Positions 52,380 through 63,200 of a DNA stretch of 63,922 nucleotides are shown in pieces. The translations under genes and the position numbers were made by a program. The notes beneath the pieces are model-generated. The model was not told the DNA's origin. It worked only from the letters and a program-made list of their open reading frames with translations, and ran no database searches. Source of the DNA: Plastoroseomonas hellenica (GTDB lineage Bacteria; Pseudomonadota; Alphaproteobacteria; Acetobacterales; Acetobacteraceae); assembly GCF_018129085.1 (NCBI RefSeq), contig NZ_JAAGBB010000037.1, positions 1 through 63,922 on the forward strand. The letters run 5' to 3'. Every line of letters starts with the position of its first letter. Within the stretch, counting starts at the first letter, position 1.

Positions 52380-54037
52380 GGTGCGGGATCCTTGGCGACG
52401 GCGACCTCTTCCGCCTGAACTCGCCCGGCGTCCAGGCGCACGACGCGGTCGGCGATGTCGAAGTAGCGGTCGTCATGTGAAATGACGATCAGGGTTCTGC
52501 CCTGGCTTCGCAGCTCGGGCAGCAGCTCGGTATAGAAGATACGCCGGAAGGTGGGGTCCTGGTCGGCCGCCCATTCGTCAAACACCACGATCGGCCGGCG
52601 CTCCAGATAGGCCTGCACCAGCGCCAGCCGCTTGCGCTGGCCGGTCGACAGATCGGTGGTCGAGAAGGCGCCGTTCTCCACCGTCACCTTATGCGCAATC
52701 TCCAGCCTTTCCAGATACGGCCCCGCCCTCTCGGCCAGGCCATCGGCATCCTCGGCCAACTCCTCGAAGAGGTGGTAGTCGGCGAAGACCGTCGTGAACA
52801 ATTGTCGGTAGTCGTCGCGGTCGAGATCCGTCACCGGCCGCCCGTCGAGGAGCACCTCTCCCTCGGTCGGCACATAGAGGCCCAGCAGCAGCTTGATCAG
52901 CGTCGTCTTGCCCGAGCCGTTGTCGCCGACGATGAAGACGATCTCGCCGCGACGGATGGTCAGGTCGATCGGCCCCAGCGTGAAGGGCGTGCTGCCCTTG
53001 CTCGCGGGGTAGGCGTAGCGCAGGCCGCGCAGCGCCAGGCTGTCGATCTGGCGATCCGGCGGCACCGGCCGGTCCGTGGTGACCCCCGGCTCGGGGGTGA
53101 CGAAGCCTGCCGAGAGCTCGGCGATCCGACCGAAGGCGATCTGCGCCCGCCCCAGCGACGGGATCGCGGCGATGATCTGGTCCATCGGCCCCTTCACGAA
53201 GAGCAACACCAGCACAAAGCCGCTGAGCACCGCCTGGTCCGGTGCGGGGAAGAGGAGCTGCCAGGCCAGCAGCAGGCCGATTACCAGGAACAGCAGGGCC
53301 GAGCCGACGGTATTGGCCAGCACGAAATTGCGGATGGCGCCTTCATTGATCGCGCGGATGCGGTCGATCGTCGCCTCGATCTGCCCGCCGAAGACCATCG
53401 CACGGCGGCGGCGGTTGATGCGCAGCTCCTTGGCACCTTCCGAGATGGCACGATAGGCTTTGTGCAGCGTGTCCTCGCTGTCGCGCGCGGCGCGGAAGCC
53501 CCGGATCGCGCGCGCCCGTGCGCGATATTGGATGATGCTGCCGAGGCCGAGCGAGACGAGCAGCAGCAGGAACATCGGCAGCGACAGCCAGGCGAGGTAG
53601 ATGAAGCATCCCAGCGTCACGGCGCTGGCGATCAGCAGCGATGCCAGCAGAAAGGCGATGTCGGAGATCATGTCGACATCTTTGGTCAGCACCGGCAGCA
53701 GGCGGTGGGAGCGGTAGCGCTCCAGCGCCGCGATCGGTGCCTCCAGGATCTTGCGGCCGAGCGCCGTGCGAACCTGCGCGACCAGCCGCTGGCCGACACG
53801 GTTGGTCAGGATGTCGGACACCGCCCGACCGACCAGCGTCATGGCGCAGAGCCCGAGAAAGGCGCCGAACAGACCGCTGGCCAGCCCCTCGGGCTGGTTG
53901 AGCGCGCGGTTGACGGTCGCCAGCAGCGCGACGGTGGCGAGGCCGGCGGCCGCGCCGCAGGCGGCGGCGAGCAGGATCAGGCGACGGAATGGCCGCAGCA
54001 GCCGCATGCCTTCCTGCAACAGGACGCGGCGGCTCAT
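52376..54037 (-). CDS. Cyclic peptide/siderophore exporter, PvdE/SyrD family ABC protein
   Basis: 553 residues from the ATG at 54037, which overlaps the permease stop (ATGA). Membrane domain about 1-315 with RYRSHRLLPVLTKDVDMIS; ATPase domain about 340-553 with Walker A VGDNGSGKTTL, the special signature LSTGQRKRLAL and Walker B VVFDEWAADQDP. These last two are hallmarks of the PvdE/SyrD group, which carries NRPS products or their precursors across the inner membrane. Its place inside an uptake operon suggests export of the siderophore made by the NRPS at the right end. Confidence 0.92.
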   Translation of the reverse strand: MSRRVLLQEGMRLLRPFRRLILLAAACGAAAGLATVALLATVNRALNQPEGLASGLFGAFLGLCAMTLVGRAVSDILTNRVGQRLVAQVRTALGRKILEAPIAALERYRSHRLLPVLTKDVDMISDIAFLLASLLIASAVTLGCFIYLAWLSLPMFLLLLVSLGLGSIIQYRARARAIRGFRAARDSEDTLHKAYRAISEGAKELRINRRRRAMVFGGQIEATIDRIRAINEGAIRNFVLANTVGSALLFLVIGLLLAWQLLFPAPDQAVLSGFVLVLLFVKGPMDQIIAAIPSLGRAQIAFGRIAELSAGFVTPEPGVTTDRPVPPDRQIDSLALRGLRYAYPASKGSTPFTLGPIDLTIRRGEIVFIVGDNGSGKTTLIKLLLGLYVPTEGEVLLDGRPVTDLDRDDYRQLFTTVFADYHLFEELAEDADGLAERAGPYLERLEIAHKVTVENGAFSTTDLSTGQRKRLALVQAYLERRPIVVFDEWAADQDPTFRRIFYTELLPELRSQGRTLIVISHDDRYFDIADRVVRLDAGRVQAEEVAVAKDPAP

Positions 54038-56043
54038 CGGCGGACCAGCAGCCAGAGCAGCGCCGGCCCGCCGATCGCCGTCGCCAGCAATCCCGCGGCG
54101 ATCTGGAAGGGGAAGGCCGCATTGCGGCCGACCCAATCCGCCAGCACCAGGATGATGGCGCCCAGCAGAGCGGCGCCAAGCATCTGGTGCAGGGCACGCC
54201 CCAGCCCGACCATCCGGGCGATCTGCGGGGCGAGCAGGCCGACGAAGCTCAGCGGCCCGACCACCAGCGTGGCGACGGAGGTCATGGCCGCGGTCAGCAG
54301 CAGCAGGCAGAGCCGCGCCAACGTCAGCGGCAAGCCCAGCACCCGCGCCGCGGTGGGGCCCAGCGGCAGGATGTCCAGCCAGCGCGCCAGGACTGGGACC
54401 AGCAGCAGGCTGATGGCCGCGAGGATGAAGAGCACCGTGCCCTCACTGGCTGAGACCGCGTAGGTCGAGCCCGCCATCCAGGTGAGCAGCGCCACAGCCC
54501 GGGGATCGCCGCTCGCCATCACCAGCCCGGTCATGGTGCCGAGCAGCGCTGTCAGCGCAATGCCGGCCAGGATCAGTCGGTTCGGTGCGAAGCCGGATTT
54601 GCGGCCGAGCGCCAGCATGATCGCGAGGACCACGAAGGCGCCCGCCGCGCCGGCGGCCATCTGCGTCCAACGCGTCGTCCCGGTGACGGTGAAGATCAGG
54701 GCGATCACCCCGAGCGCCGCGCCGGATGTGATGCCGAGCACTTCCGGGGCCGCCATCGGATTGCCGGTCATGCGTTGCATCAGCGTCCCCGCCTGCGCGA
54801 GCAGCAGGCCGCAGGCCAGCGCTGCGGCGACGCGCGGGGCACGCCAGGCCAGCAAGGCCTCGAATGCCGGGCCGCTGGCCCAGTGCCAGCCCTCGGCATC
54901 CTGGCCGATCGCGAGGGCCAGCCAAACCAAGGTGAGCAGTAGGAGCAGGAGCCCCAGGAGCAAGAGCCAGGGCCGCCCATGCCGGCCGGGTACCTGCGGC
55001 CGGGCAAGAATTGGGGTAGGGCTGGCCGGGAGGCGCGGCAGCAGCCAGATCAGCAGCGGCGCGCCCAGGAACCCCACCATCGCGCCGGTCGATAGGCTGC
55101 GATAACCGGTCGGGATCAGCAGCACGACCTGGTCGGTCAGCCAGAGCAGGCCTGCCCCGAGCAGCGGCCCCCAGAGCAGCCGCGACTTGAAGCTGCGCAG
55201 CCCGAGCAGCCGCGCCAACGCCGGGGTGGCGAGACCAAGGAAACTGATCAGCCCGACCGCGCTGACCACCGAGGCGGCGAGCAGCACCGCGACCCCCAGC
55301 CCGGCCAGGCGGGTGATCGCCACCCGCGCGCCAAGGCTGGCCGCGACCTCCTCGTCCAGTTCCAGCAAGCGCAATGGGCGGAGCAGCAGCCACGCGAGCA
55401 GCGTGGCCGCGGCGAGGCGGGTGAGGAGCAGTTGTGCGCTGTCCCAGCCGCGCTGATCCAGCGTACCGGCGCCCCAAATGAACAGGCCGAGCAGCATGTC
55501 GTGATGGAACTGCACCAGCACGGCGCTCAATGCGCCGCAGGCCAGGCTGACCACCATGCCGGCGAGGATCACTTGCAGCGGCGCGAAACCCTGCCGCCAG
55601 GACAAGGCCAGCACCAGCACGAGCGCCGCCACGCCTCCCGCGAAGGCAACGGGTTCGCGGCCCAGGACGAGCAGGCCCGGCAGGAAAAGCGTCGCGCCCG
55701 TGAGGGCCAGCGAGGCCCCGGCCGAAACCCCGAGGGTCGCGGGTTCCGCCATCGGGTTGCGCAGCACCTGCTGCAGCAGGATCCCCGCCAGCGCCAAGGC
55801 GGCGCCGGCCAGGATCGCCACCGCCGATCTCGGCAACATGGCGTAGTGCACGACGACCTGCCGCAGATCTTCTTCGACCGGCGCGAAGGCCGCCTGCCAC
55901 CAGAGCGCCGGGGGCAGCCTGCCGGCGAGCTCCCGCCAGGCGAGCAGGGCTGCGGCCAACAACAAGGCGCCGATGATCCAGCCGACCCGGCTGGCCGAAC
56001 GCGGCCCGACGAGTGGCGGCCCGGACAATCGCAACTCAGACAC
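54034..56043 (-). CDS. Fused ferric-siderophore permease, FhuB type
   Basis: 669 residues, from a GTG at 56043 that overlaps the binding-protein stop by 8 bp. Two homologous halves of about 335 residues, each with many membrane helices. The first carries RNPMAEPATLGVSAGASLALTG (given in part: RNPMAEPATLGVSAG) and the second GNPMAAPEVLGITSGAALG, plus the matching GLATPALARLLG and GLLAPQIARMVGLG near the ends. Each half equals one BtuC-like subunit, so one chain makes the whole channel. It works with the FhuC-type ATPase and the binding protein. Confidence 0.93.
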   Translation of the reverse strand: MSELRLSGPPLVGPRSASRVGWIIGALLLAAALLAWRELAGRLPPALWWQAAFAPVEEDLRQVVVHYAMLPRSAVAILAGAALALAGILLQQVLRNPMAEPATLGVSAGASLALTGATLFLPGLLVLGREPVAFAGGVAALVLVLALSWRQGFAPLQVILAGMVVSLACGALSAVLVQFHHDMLLGLFIWGAGTLDQRGWDSAQLLLTRLAAATLLAWLLLRPLRLLELDEEVAASLGARVAITRLAGLGVAVLLAASVVSAVGLISFLGLATPALARLLGLRSFKSRLLWGPLLGAGLLWLTDQVVLLIPTGYRSLSTGAMVGFLGAPLLIWLLPRLPASPTPILARPQVPGRHGRPWLLLLGLLLLLLTLVWLALAIGQDAEGWHWASGPAFEALLAWRAPRVAAALACGLLLAQAGTLMQRMTGNPMAAPEVLGITSGAALGVIALIFTVTGTTRWTQMAAGAAGAFVVLAIMLALGRKSGFAPNRLILAGIALTALLGTMTGLVMASGDPRAVALLTWMAGSTYAVSASEGTVLFILAAISLLLVPVLARWLDILPLGPTAARVLGLPLTLARLCLLLLTAAMTSVATLVVGPLSFVGLLAPQIARMVGLGRALHQMLGAALLGAIILVLADWVGRNAAFPFQIAAGLLATAIGGPALLWLLVRR

Positions 56044-56938
56044 TGGTGATGTCCAGATGCTGCATCAGCAGCTGCGCAAGCCGCGTGGCGGAGGGGACGC
56101 CGCCATAGAACAGGGTCGCCGGCAACACCGTTACGCGCCCTTCGCGGACAAAAGGGAGGTGCCGGAGGATCGGGTCTCCGGCCAAATCCTGCCAGTCCCG
56201 CCCCTGCCGCCCGGTGAGGATGAGCCTGGCGTCCGGCGCCGCGGCCAACTCATCGAGCGACACGAGCGCATGGCCGAAAGCGCTGGTCGGCCCGGTCCAG
56301 GCATTGCGCAAGCCGATCGCGTCCAGCACCGACTGGAAGAGGCTGCCGCCGCCCAGCATCAGCATGCGCTGCTGCAGGACCTCGGCCACCAGGAAGACAT
56401 GTCGCCCGCTGATCGGCCGCAGCTGGTCGCGTGCCCGAGCCAATGTGGCGTCCAGCTCGGCCAGGCATGCCTCCCCGGCGGCGTCACGCCCGATAGCGCC
56501 GGCGAGCATGCGGAGACCGGTGCGGGCCTGCGGCAGAGCGACGCCCTGCGGCCCGCGCCAGGCATAGAGGCTGACCGGGGCGATCTGGCGCAGCCTTGGC
56601 AGGATCCCGCCGGCACTGGCATCGGCCAGGATGAGATCCGGCGCCAGCGCCTGCAACTGCTCCAGATTTGGCTCGAAGCGCAGCCCCAGCTCGAGGGTGG
56701 ATGACGGCAGCGCCGGTTCGATCACCAGCTGCTCGTAGCGGCGGATCTCGGTGACGCCGAGCGGCGGGACGCCCAGTGCCAGCAGCGCCTGAGCCGCCGG
56801 CCAGCCGACCGCAGCGATCCGCTGCGGCGGCCCGGCCGCGAAGGCAGGCGCCACTGCCAGCATCCCCGCCGCGCCCAGGACAGCGCGCCTGGACAGCGCC
56901 GCCGGATGCCGGGCCTGACGGTGGTCGCCCGACGTCAA
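56036..56938 (-). CDS. Ferric-siderophore periplasmic binding protein, FhuD/FecB type
   Basis: 300 residues if a TTG at 56938 is the start; its bases overlap the TGA of the receptor gene (TTGA). No in-frame ATG fits, and the open frame further upstream would run through the receptor coding region. The N-terminus then holds a twin-arginine-like signal, LSRRAVLGAAGMLAVAPAFA. The mature protein has RIAAVGWPAAQALLALGVPP, the LEQLQALAPDLILADAS motif and GLRMLAGAIGRDAAGEACLAE, all of the helical-backbone siderophore-binding family. It delivers ferric siderophore to the FhuB-type permease. Confidence 0.88.
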   Translation of the reverse strand: MTSGDHRQARHPAALSRRAVLGAAGMLAVAPAFAAGPPQRIAAVGWPAAQALLALGVPPLGVTEIRRYEQLVIEPALPSSTLELGLRFEPNLEQLQALAPDLILADASAGGILPRLRQIAPVSLYAWRGPQGVALPQARTGLRMLAGAIGRDAAGEACLAELDATLARARDQLRPISGRHVFLVAEVLQQRMLMLGGGSLFQSVLDAIGLRNAWTGPTSAFGHALVSLDELAAAPDARLILTGRQGRDWQDLAGDPILRHLPFVREGRVTVLPATLFYGGVPSATRLAQLLMQHLDITSV

Positions 56939-59154
56939 AAGCGATACCGCAGCGCCGCCGTCACCGTCAGCCTCTCGCCGTAGAAGCAGGCATAGGTGCA
57001 GCTCGCGACATAGGTGTTGTCGAAGAGATTGCGCACGTTCACCGAGAGGCGCCATTGCTCGTTGAAATCGTAGCGCGCCATCGCGTCCACCACCGTGTAG
57101 TCCGGCACCCGCGCCGTGTTGCCGGTGTTGTAGGTGGCGCTGGAATAACGCACGCCGGCGCCGAAGCCAAAGCCGCGCAGCGCGCCTTCGCGGAAGGTGT
57201 AGTCGCCCCAGAGCGTCATCTGATGCATCGGGATCGTCGCCGGCACGGTGCCGAGGTCGGCCGCGTTGCTCTTGGTTACCAGCGCATCGGTGTAGGTGTA
57301 GGCGGCCATGATGTTGAAGTTGTCGGTGATGGCGAGCTGCGTCTCGAGCTCGACGCCGCGCGAGCGGACCTCCCCCTGCTGCACGAAGAAGCCGGCGAAG
57401 ACCGGGTCGCTGGTGGTGACGTTGCGCTTGGTCAGCTCGTAGGCCGCGAGGCTGACGAAGCTGCGCCGCCCCGGCGGCTGATAGCGGATGCCGACCTCGT
57501 ATTGCCGGCCCGTGGTCGGCTTGAAATCCTCGCCCGAACGGCTGGCAAGGCCCGCCGATGTCTGGAAGGAGGTCGAGTAGCTGGCATAGGGCGCGAAGCC
57601 GTTGTCGAACAGATAGACGAGCCCGACGCGGCCGGTGAAGGCCCCGTCATCCGGATCGGAGAGGTTGCGGGTCAGCCGGTTGAGCGTCACCGAGGAGACC
57701 CAGTCGTAGCGCCCGCCCACCAGCAGCACCAACCGGTCCGCGATACGGATCTGATCCTGCGCGTAGATGCCGGTCTGCTCGACCGTGCTGAACAGATTGG
57801 TGGTCGAACCGAGCCGGGCCGCCGGGAAGGCGGTATTGTACTGCGGCGCGAAGAGATCGAGCGAGCTGACCGTCGGCCGCGCCACGCCCCGGATGTCGAC
57901 CAGCCGCGTGTTCGCGTAGTCGAGGCCCACCAGCAGCGTATGCCGCAGCGGCCCGGTGTCGAAGCGCGCCTCCAGCTGGTTGTCGACCGTGTATTGGGTG
58001 GAGGTGGTGCGGCGATTCTCCGCCGAACGGGTCACGCTCCGCTGATTGGCACTGAGCGTCAGGAACTGCAGGTCCCTGATGTCGGAGTTGGCGTAGAGAT
58101 AGCGGAAGTTCTGCCGGAAGGTGAAGGTATCGTTGAACCGGTGCTCGAACGCATAGCCGAGCGAGAGAGTCTCGGTGACATAGCGATCGAAGCCCGGCTG
58201 GCCGATGAAGCGGTCGGTCGGGATCTGCCCGTTCCGGTTGGTCAGGACCGTTCCCTGGAACGGCAGGCCGTAGTTGAAGACCGTGTCGCCCGAGTAGTAG
58301 GCGCCCAGCAGGGTCAGGCTGGTATCCGCGTTGGGGCGCCAGGTCAGCGCTGGTGCGATGTAGCGGCGATCGTCATGGATGTGGTCGATCTGCGTGTCGC
58401 CGCCGCGCAGCAGGCCGGTCAGGCGATAGGACCAGACGCCCGCGGCATCGATCGGGCCGCCAAGATCGACGGCTATCTGGCGGTTGCCGTAGCTGCCGCC
58501 GCTCAGCTCGATCTCGTGCAAAGGCGTCAAGGTCGGACGCTTGCTGATGAGGTTCAGCACGCCACCCGGCTCAGCGCCGCCGTAGAGCACGGAGGCCGGG
58601 CCGCGCAGCAGCTCGATCCGCTCAAGCCCATAGGGTTCGGTCAGTCCTTGGGCAAAGTTGTTGGCGCCGTAGCGGAGACCGTCGCGGTAGATGCTGCCGA
58701 GCTGCGCCAGGCCCTGGAAGCCGCGAATGGAGAAGCTGTCGTCGCTGGTGTTGAAGCCGCGCGTCGAGACGATGCCCGGCGTATAGGCCAGGGCGTCGCG
58801 CATGGTCTGGGCGCGCTGCGCGTCCATCTGATCGCGGGTGATCACCGAAATCGATTGCGGCGTTTCGATCAGGCGCGTGTCGGTCCTGGTCGCGGTTCCA
58901 CTGACCTCCGGAATATAGCCGGTGACCGGGCTCCAGCCGCGCGGTGTCTGCCCCTCGACATTGATCTCGGGAATCCGCGGAGCGTTCTGCTCAATCGGCG
59001 GCGTCGATGCGGCGGGTTGGTTGGGCGCCGCGGGGGCGACCTGGGCCAGCACCGGGCTCAGACAGGCAGGCGCGAGCAATGCCGTCGTGCCCCACAGGAC
59101 CGCCTGCCATCCCCGAACCCGAGATCTCCCGATGATCCCCGCGCCAGCGCTCAT
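56935..59154 (-). CDS. TonB-dependent siderophore receptor
   Basis: 739 residues from the ATG at 59154 (GAGGGG about 8 nt upstream). Signal peptide ends near SPVLAQ. Plug domain about 75-210 with ETPQSISVITRDQM, DALAYTPGIVSTRGF, IRGFQGLAQLG and LLRGPASVLYGGAEPGGVLN; 22-stranded barrel to the end with NVRNLFDNTYVAS and terminal LRYRF (aromatic last residue for Bam recognition). There is no FecA-type N-terminal signalling extension. It imports the ferric siderophore across the outer membrane. A candidate Fur-like box lies upstream. Followed immediately by the binding-protein gene. Confidence 0.93.
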   Translation of the reverse strand: MSAGAGIIGRSRVRGWQAVLWGTTALLAPACLSPVLAQVAPAAPNQPAASTPPIEQNAPRIPEINVEGQTPRGWSPVTGYIPEVSGTATRTDTRLIETPQSISVITRDQMDAQRAQTMRDALAYTPGIVSTRGFNTSDDSFSIRGFQGLAQLGSIYRDGLRYGANNFAQGLTEPYGLERIELLRGPASVLYGGAEPGGVLNLISKRPTLTPLHEIELSGGSYGNRQIAVDLGGPIDAAGVWSYRLTGLLRGGDTQIDHIHDDRRYIAPALTWRPNADTSLTLLGAYYSGDTVFNYGLPFQGTVLTNRNGQIPTDRFIGQPGFDRYVTETLSLGYAFEHRFNDTFTFRQNFRYLYANSDIRDLQFLTLSANQRSVTRSAENRRTTSTQYTVDNQLEARFDTGPLRHTLLVGLDYANTRLVDIRGVARPTVSSLDLFAPQYNTAFPAARLGSTTNLFSTVEQTGIYAQDQIRIADRLVLLVGGRYDWVSSVTLNRLTRNLSDPDDGAFTGRVGLVYLFDNGFAPYASYSTSFQTSAGLASRSGEDFKPTTGRQYEVGIRYQPPGRRSFVSLAAYELTKRNVTTSDPVFAGFFVQQGEVRSRGVELETQLAITDNFNIMAAYTYTDALVTKSNAADLGTVPATIPMHQMTLWGDYTFREGALRGFGFGAGVRYSSATYNTGNTARVPDYTVVDAMARYDFNEQWRLSVNVRNLFDNTYVASCTYACFYGERLTVTAALRYRF

Positions 59155-59171
59155 GAGTCCGCCCCCTCGAT

Positions 59172-59190
59172 GCAATTGCGATGCATTATC
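59172..59190 (-). promoter_or_regulatory. Candidate iron-regulator (Fur-like) box
   Basis: Read on the minus strand, GATAATGCATCGCAATTGC matches 11 of 19 positions of the classical Fur consensus, including the whole first GATAATG. It lies 18 bp before the receptor ATG in an unusually AT-rich patch (59165-59205). Confidence 0.3.
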
Positions 59191-59240
59191 ATCAAATGTG
59201 ATCAGCCGGAAGAGCGCCGGCCGCTTGTTCGGAGCGGTGT

Positions 59241-60263
59241 TCAGTACAAAGAACCAGACGTTTCGATATCGACCGGAGAAGCGGCCGGTGTCCCAGGCCC
59301 CCCTCGAAATGCGGCAACCAGCCGCACCGCGATGGCGGCAAGGGCATCCCCCGCGGTGTCGACGACATTCCCCATCCGTAGGAACTCGTGAATCATCCCG
59401 GGATAGAGCAAGAGTTCGACAGGCACCCCGGCGCATTGCAGCTTTTCGGCATAGGCGCGTCCCTCATCGACCAGCGGGTCGAATTCGGGCAGCACGATCA
59501 GCGCCGGCGCGACCCCGGCCAGCGACGGTGCTTCCAGCGGCGCGAAGCGCCAGTCCCTCCGATCCGCATCGCCGCGCAGATACTGGTGGAAGAACCATTG
59601 GATGGTGTCCTGTTCGAGCAGGTAGCCCTTGCCGAAGGCCCGGTGCGATGGCGCGTCCTGCCAGGCGCTCAGCCCCGGATAGGCCAGTAGCTGGAGCAGC
59701 GGGCGCGGGTGCCGCCCATCATCGCGCGCCGCGATCGCCAGCGCCGCGGCCAGGGTACCGCCGGCGCTGTCGCCGCCGATGGCGATGCGGGCGGCGTCCA
59801 GCCCCTCCTCGATCCCATGCCGGCCGATCCAGGCGAGGCTGTCCTCCGCATCCTCGAAGGCGGTCGGGAATTTGTGCTCCGGTGCCAAGCGGTAGGCGAC
59901 CGACAGCACTGCGCAGCCCGCAGCGGCGGCGAGGCGGCGGCCGAGCGGCTCATGCGATGCCAGGCTGCCGACGACGAAGCCGCCGCCATGCATGTAGAGC
60001 AGGACCGGCAGCGGCGATCCCGGCCGCGGCGCGCCGGGGGCATAGAGACGCGCCTCGATCCCGGCACCATCGCGCATCGGCAGCAGCAGCGCGCGCTCGT
60101 GCGCCAGCGGCGGCGTCTCCACCTCGAGCAGCAGCGAGGAGGCGTCGAAATCGGCCCGCGCCCGATCGGGCGCGAGATGCTGCAGCGGGACGCGGCTGCC
60201 GCTCTCGGTGCCGACCTCCACCATCTCCAGCAGGGCGGCAATATCCGGGTGCGGGCCGGTCAT
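59241..60263 (-). CDS. Alpha/beta hydrolase, hormone-sensitive-lipase-like esterase
   Basis: 340 residues, ATG overlapping the NRPS stop (ATGA). Oxyanion-hole motif MHGGGFVVGS, nucleophile motif GGDSAGGTLAAALA, catalytic Asp in LPEFDPLVDEG and His in GMIHEFLRMG identify the HSL group. In a siderophore operon such an enzyme may cut an ester or lactone of the siderophore to free iron, or process the NRPS product. Other esterase functions cannot be excluded. The stop is 86 bp before the receptor start. Confidence 0.88.
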   Translation of the reverse strand: MTGPHPDIAALLEMVEVGTESGSRVPLQHLAPDRARADFDASSLLLEVETPPLAHERALLLPMRDGAGIEARLYAPGAPRPGSPLPVLLYMHGGGFVVGSLASHEPLGRRLAAAAGCAVLSVAYRLAPEHKFPTAFEDAEDSLAWIGRHGIEEGLDAARIAIGGDSAGGTLAAALAIAARDDGRHPRPLLQLLAYPGLSAWQDAPSHRAFGKGYLLEQDTIQWFFHQYLRGDADRRDWRFAPLEAPSLAGVAPALIVLPEFDPLVDEGRAYAEKLQCAGVPVELLLYPGMIHEFLRMGNVVDTAGDALAAIAVRLVAAFRGGPGTPAASPVDIETSGSLY

Positions 60264-63200
60264 TCCGCCGGATCCGCCGCTTGGCCGACCATCGCTTCGG
60301 CCAGCAGAATTCCGCAGATGGCATCGAGCCAGAGCGGGTCGCGCAGGATGGCGAAGTGGTCATCGCCGATCGCGCCCTCTTTATGCGCTTCCGGAAGATG
60401 CCATGCCTCGCCGCGGCGTCCGGTCCACCAGCAATGCGGCTTGGCCCGCAGTGCCGGCCAGGGGCCGGCCGCTGCCGCCAGGTCGCTCAGATGGCGCCCG
60501 ACAATGAAGGCGCGGGCGAGGTCCCCTGCCCCCTGCCCGCCCCCGAAGATCTCCAGGGACGACCGGGCGGCATCGGGCGGGAGCGCGTCGAGGACTGCGG
60601 CGATGATGCCCTCGACGGCCATCTCGCTCTCCGGCCGGCCTGCTTCCCTGGCCTTCAGGATCGCCGTTTCCAACCGCGGCCGGGATGCCTCGGGCAGCCG
60701 TGGCGCGAGGAGCGCCCGCAGCGCCTCAAGCCAGTCCGGTCGCTTCGCTTCGATGGCGTCCGGGAGCGTGCTGTCGACCAGGGCCAGCAAAGCGACCTGC
60801 TGGCCCTCCCGTTCCAGGGCCGCGACGGTCAGTGCCGCGAGCGTGCCGCCGAGCGACCAGCCGAGCAGATGGTACGGCCCCGCCGGCTGGATCTGCCGGA
60901 TCTCCTGCGCATAGTCAGTCGCCATCGCCGCCAGCGAGGCATCGGTCCAGCGCCGGTCGACCAGCATACGCGATTGCAGCCCGATCACCTGACGGCGTCC
61001 CTCCAGACGGCGCGCGAGGGGGATGTAGTCGAAGACCGTGCCCAGGCCGCCATGCAGGCAGAAGACCGGCGGAGCACCGGGAACCGCAGCATTCAGCGGC
61101 AGCCGCGCCATGGGTCTGTCGCCCGTGTCAACGCCGGCCAGAAGCGCCCGGATTGTCGGCCTGCGCATCAGGTCGCGCAGCTTGATCTCGACGCCAAGCG
61201 CAGGCTCCTGGCGCAGACGGCCGATCACCCGCAGGCTCAGCAGGGAATTGCCGCCGAGTTCGAAGAAATTGTCGGTGACGCCAATGCGCTCCAGCTGCAG
61301 CACATCGGCCCAGATGGCAGCGATCCTGGCCTCGGCCTCGGTCGCCGGCGGCACGTGGTCATCGCTGCCCCAGACGGGCTCCGGCAGAGCATGCCGGTCG
61401 ACCTTGCCGTTGGGCATCATGGGCATCGCCTCCAGCACCATGATGCGGGCGGGAACCATGTAGTCCGGCAGCTGGCGCTTCAGATCGGCCAGGACGGTCT
61501 CCACCAGGCGGTCCGCAGGCGCGCCCGGCACCAGCGGCGTGACATAGCCGATCAGGCGGCTGCCTTCCGGCGCGGCCGCGGCGACGACGGCCGCCTGGCG
61601 GATGGCGGGATGGGCCAGCAAGCGCGACTGCACCTCACCCAGCTCGATCCGGTAGCCGCGGATCTTCACCTGGTCGTCGAGCCGGCCGAGATACTCGATA
61701 TTGCCGTCGGCGCCACAGCGGACGAGGTCGCCGGTGCGGTACAGTCGGCCGCCCGGCGTGGCGGCAAAGGGATCCGGGATGAAGCGTTCCGCCGTGAGGC
61801 TGGCGCGCCCATGATAGCCGCGGGCCAGGCCGCTGCCGCCGATGTGGAGCTCGCCCGCGACGCCGTCGGGGACGAGGTTGAGATCGGCATCGAGGATATA
61901 CGCCTGCCGGTCGCCTACCGGCACGCCGATCGGCGCATAGGCGGCAGCGCAATCCGCTGACGCGTCGACCTTCCAGACAAGCGGCGTCACGACGGTCTCG
62001 GTCGGGCCATAGCCGTTGATCAGGAGCCGCGGGGCGAGGACGCGGCGGACACGGTCGAAGCCGGCCTGCGGCATCGCCTCGCCGCCGAAGGAGTAGAGGG
62101 CGACCGGCGGCGGATTGCCGTGCCGCTCGACCCACTCAGCCAGCTGCATGAGATAGGCCGGCGGCAGGCCGATATGCGTGGCGCGATGCCGGTGCAGCAC
62201 CGCACAGGTCTGCTCCGGCGTCCAGAGCGTCGCGTCGCGCATCACCAGGCGCGCGCCATGGGTGAGCACGGTCAGCCAGCGCTCATGCGCCCCGTCGAAG
62301 GCAAGGGAGAGAAAGTGCAGCTCGCAGGCGTTCTCGTCGATCTCGTAGAGCGCGCCCGTCGCGACGCAATGCATGGCGAGTGGTCCATGCGTCACCGCGA
62401 CGCCTTTCGGCTGACCGGTCGATCCCGAGGTGTAGATCAGATAGGCGAGATGCTCGCCCGCCAGCATCGGCACCGGCGCCGTCGCCGCCAGTCCCGCGAG
62501 ATCAAGCCCGGTGTGATCCAGGATCCGCAGGCCCGGCGGAATGTCGATGCCCGCCGGCGGCTCACCGAGCAACAGGCCAATGCCGGCGTCGCTGATGATG
62601 AAGGACAGCCGGTCGGCCGGGTATTCCGGGTCGAGCGGTACATAGGCGCCGCCCGCCTTCAGCACCGCCAGCAGCGCGACCATCGTCGCCGCCGTCCGAT
62701 GCACGATCACGCCGACCAGGATGTCCGGACCGACGCCCTGCGCGATCAGGTGGTGCGCCAGGCGATTGGCGTCAGCGTCCAGCGCGCCATAGGTCAACGC
62801 GGTCTCGCCGATGATCAGCGCGATGCCATCAGGGTCGCGCCGCGCATGGCCGGCGATCGCCTCATGCACGAAGGGCCGGTCGGCGCAGGCCACGGCCGCC
62901 GCATTGCAGCGGGCGATAGCGCCGCGGTCGCGCGCCGTCTCGGGCCGGATGTCGCCCAGCGACCGGCCGGCATCGGAGGCCAGGCTGTGCAGGAGATGTT
63001 CGAACTGCTCCCGGATCTGCTCGGCCTGCGCCGCCGAGAAATGGCTGAGCATATAGGTGTATTCGACCACCAACGTCGTATCGACCAGAACCGAGAGGTC
63101 CATCGGGTAGTTCGTCACGTCGATCGTGGTCAGATTGGCGAAGCGCAGCGGCCGCTCCGCGCGCTGCTGCAGCCCGCGATCCGCCGGGTAGTTCTCGAAG

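Noticed and set aside
52691-54463. 590-codon plus-strand frame over the exporter and permease genes
   Set aside because: Antisense of two well-supported ABC genes, with a low-complexity His/Gln/Arg-rich product.
56776-59391. 871-codon plus-strand frame over the receptor gene
   Set aside because: Antisense of the TonB-dependent receptor; such frames arise in GC-rich coding DNA.
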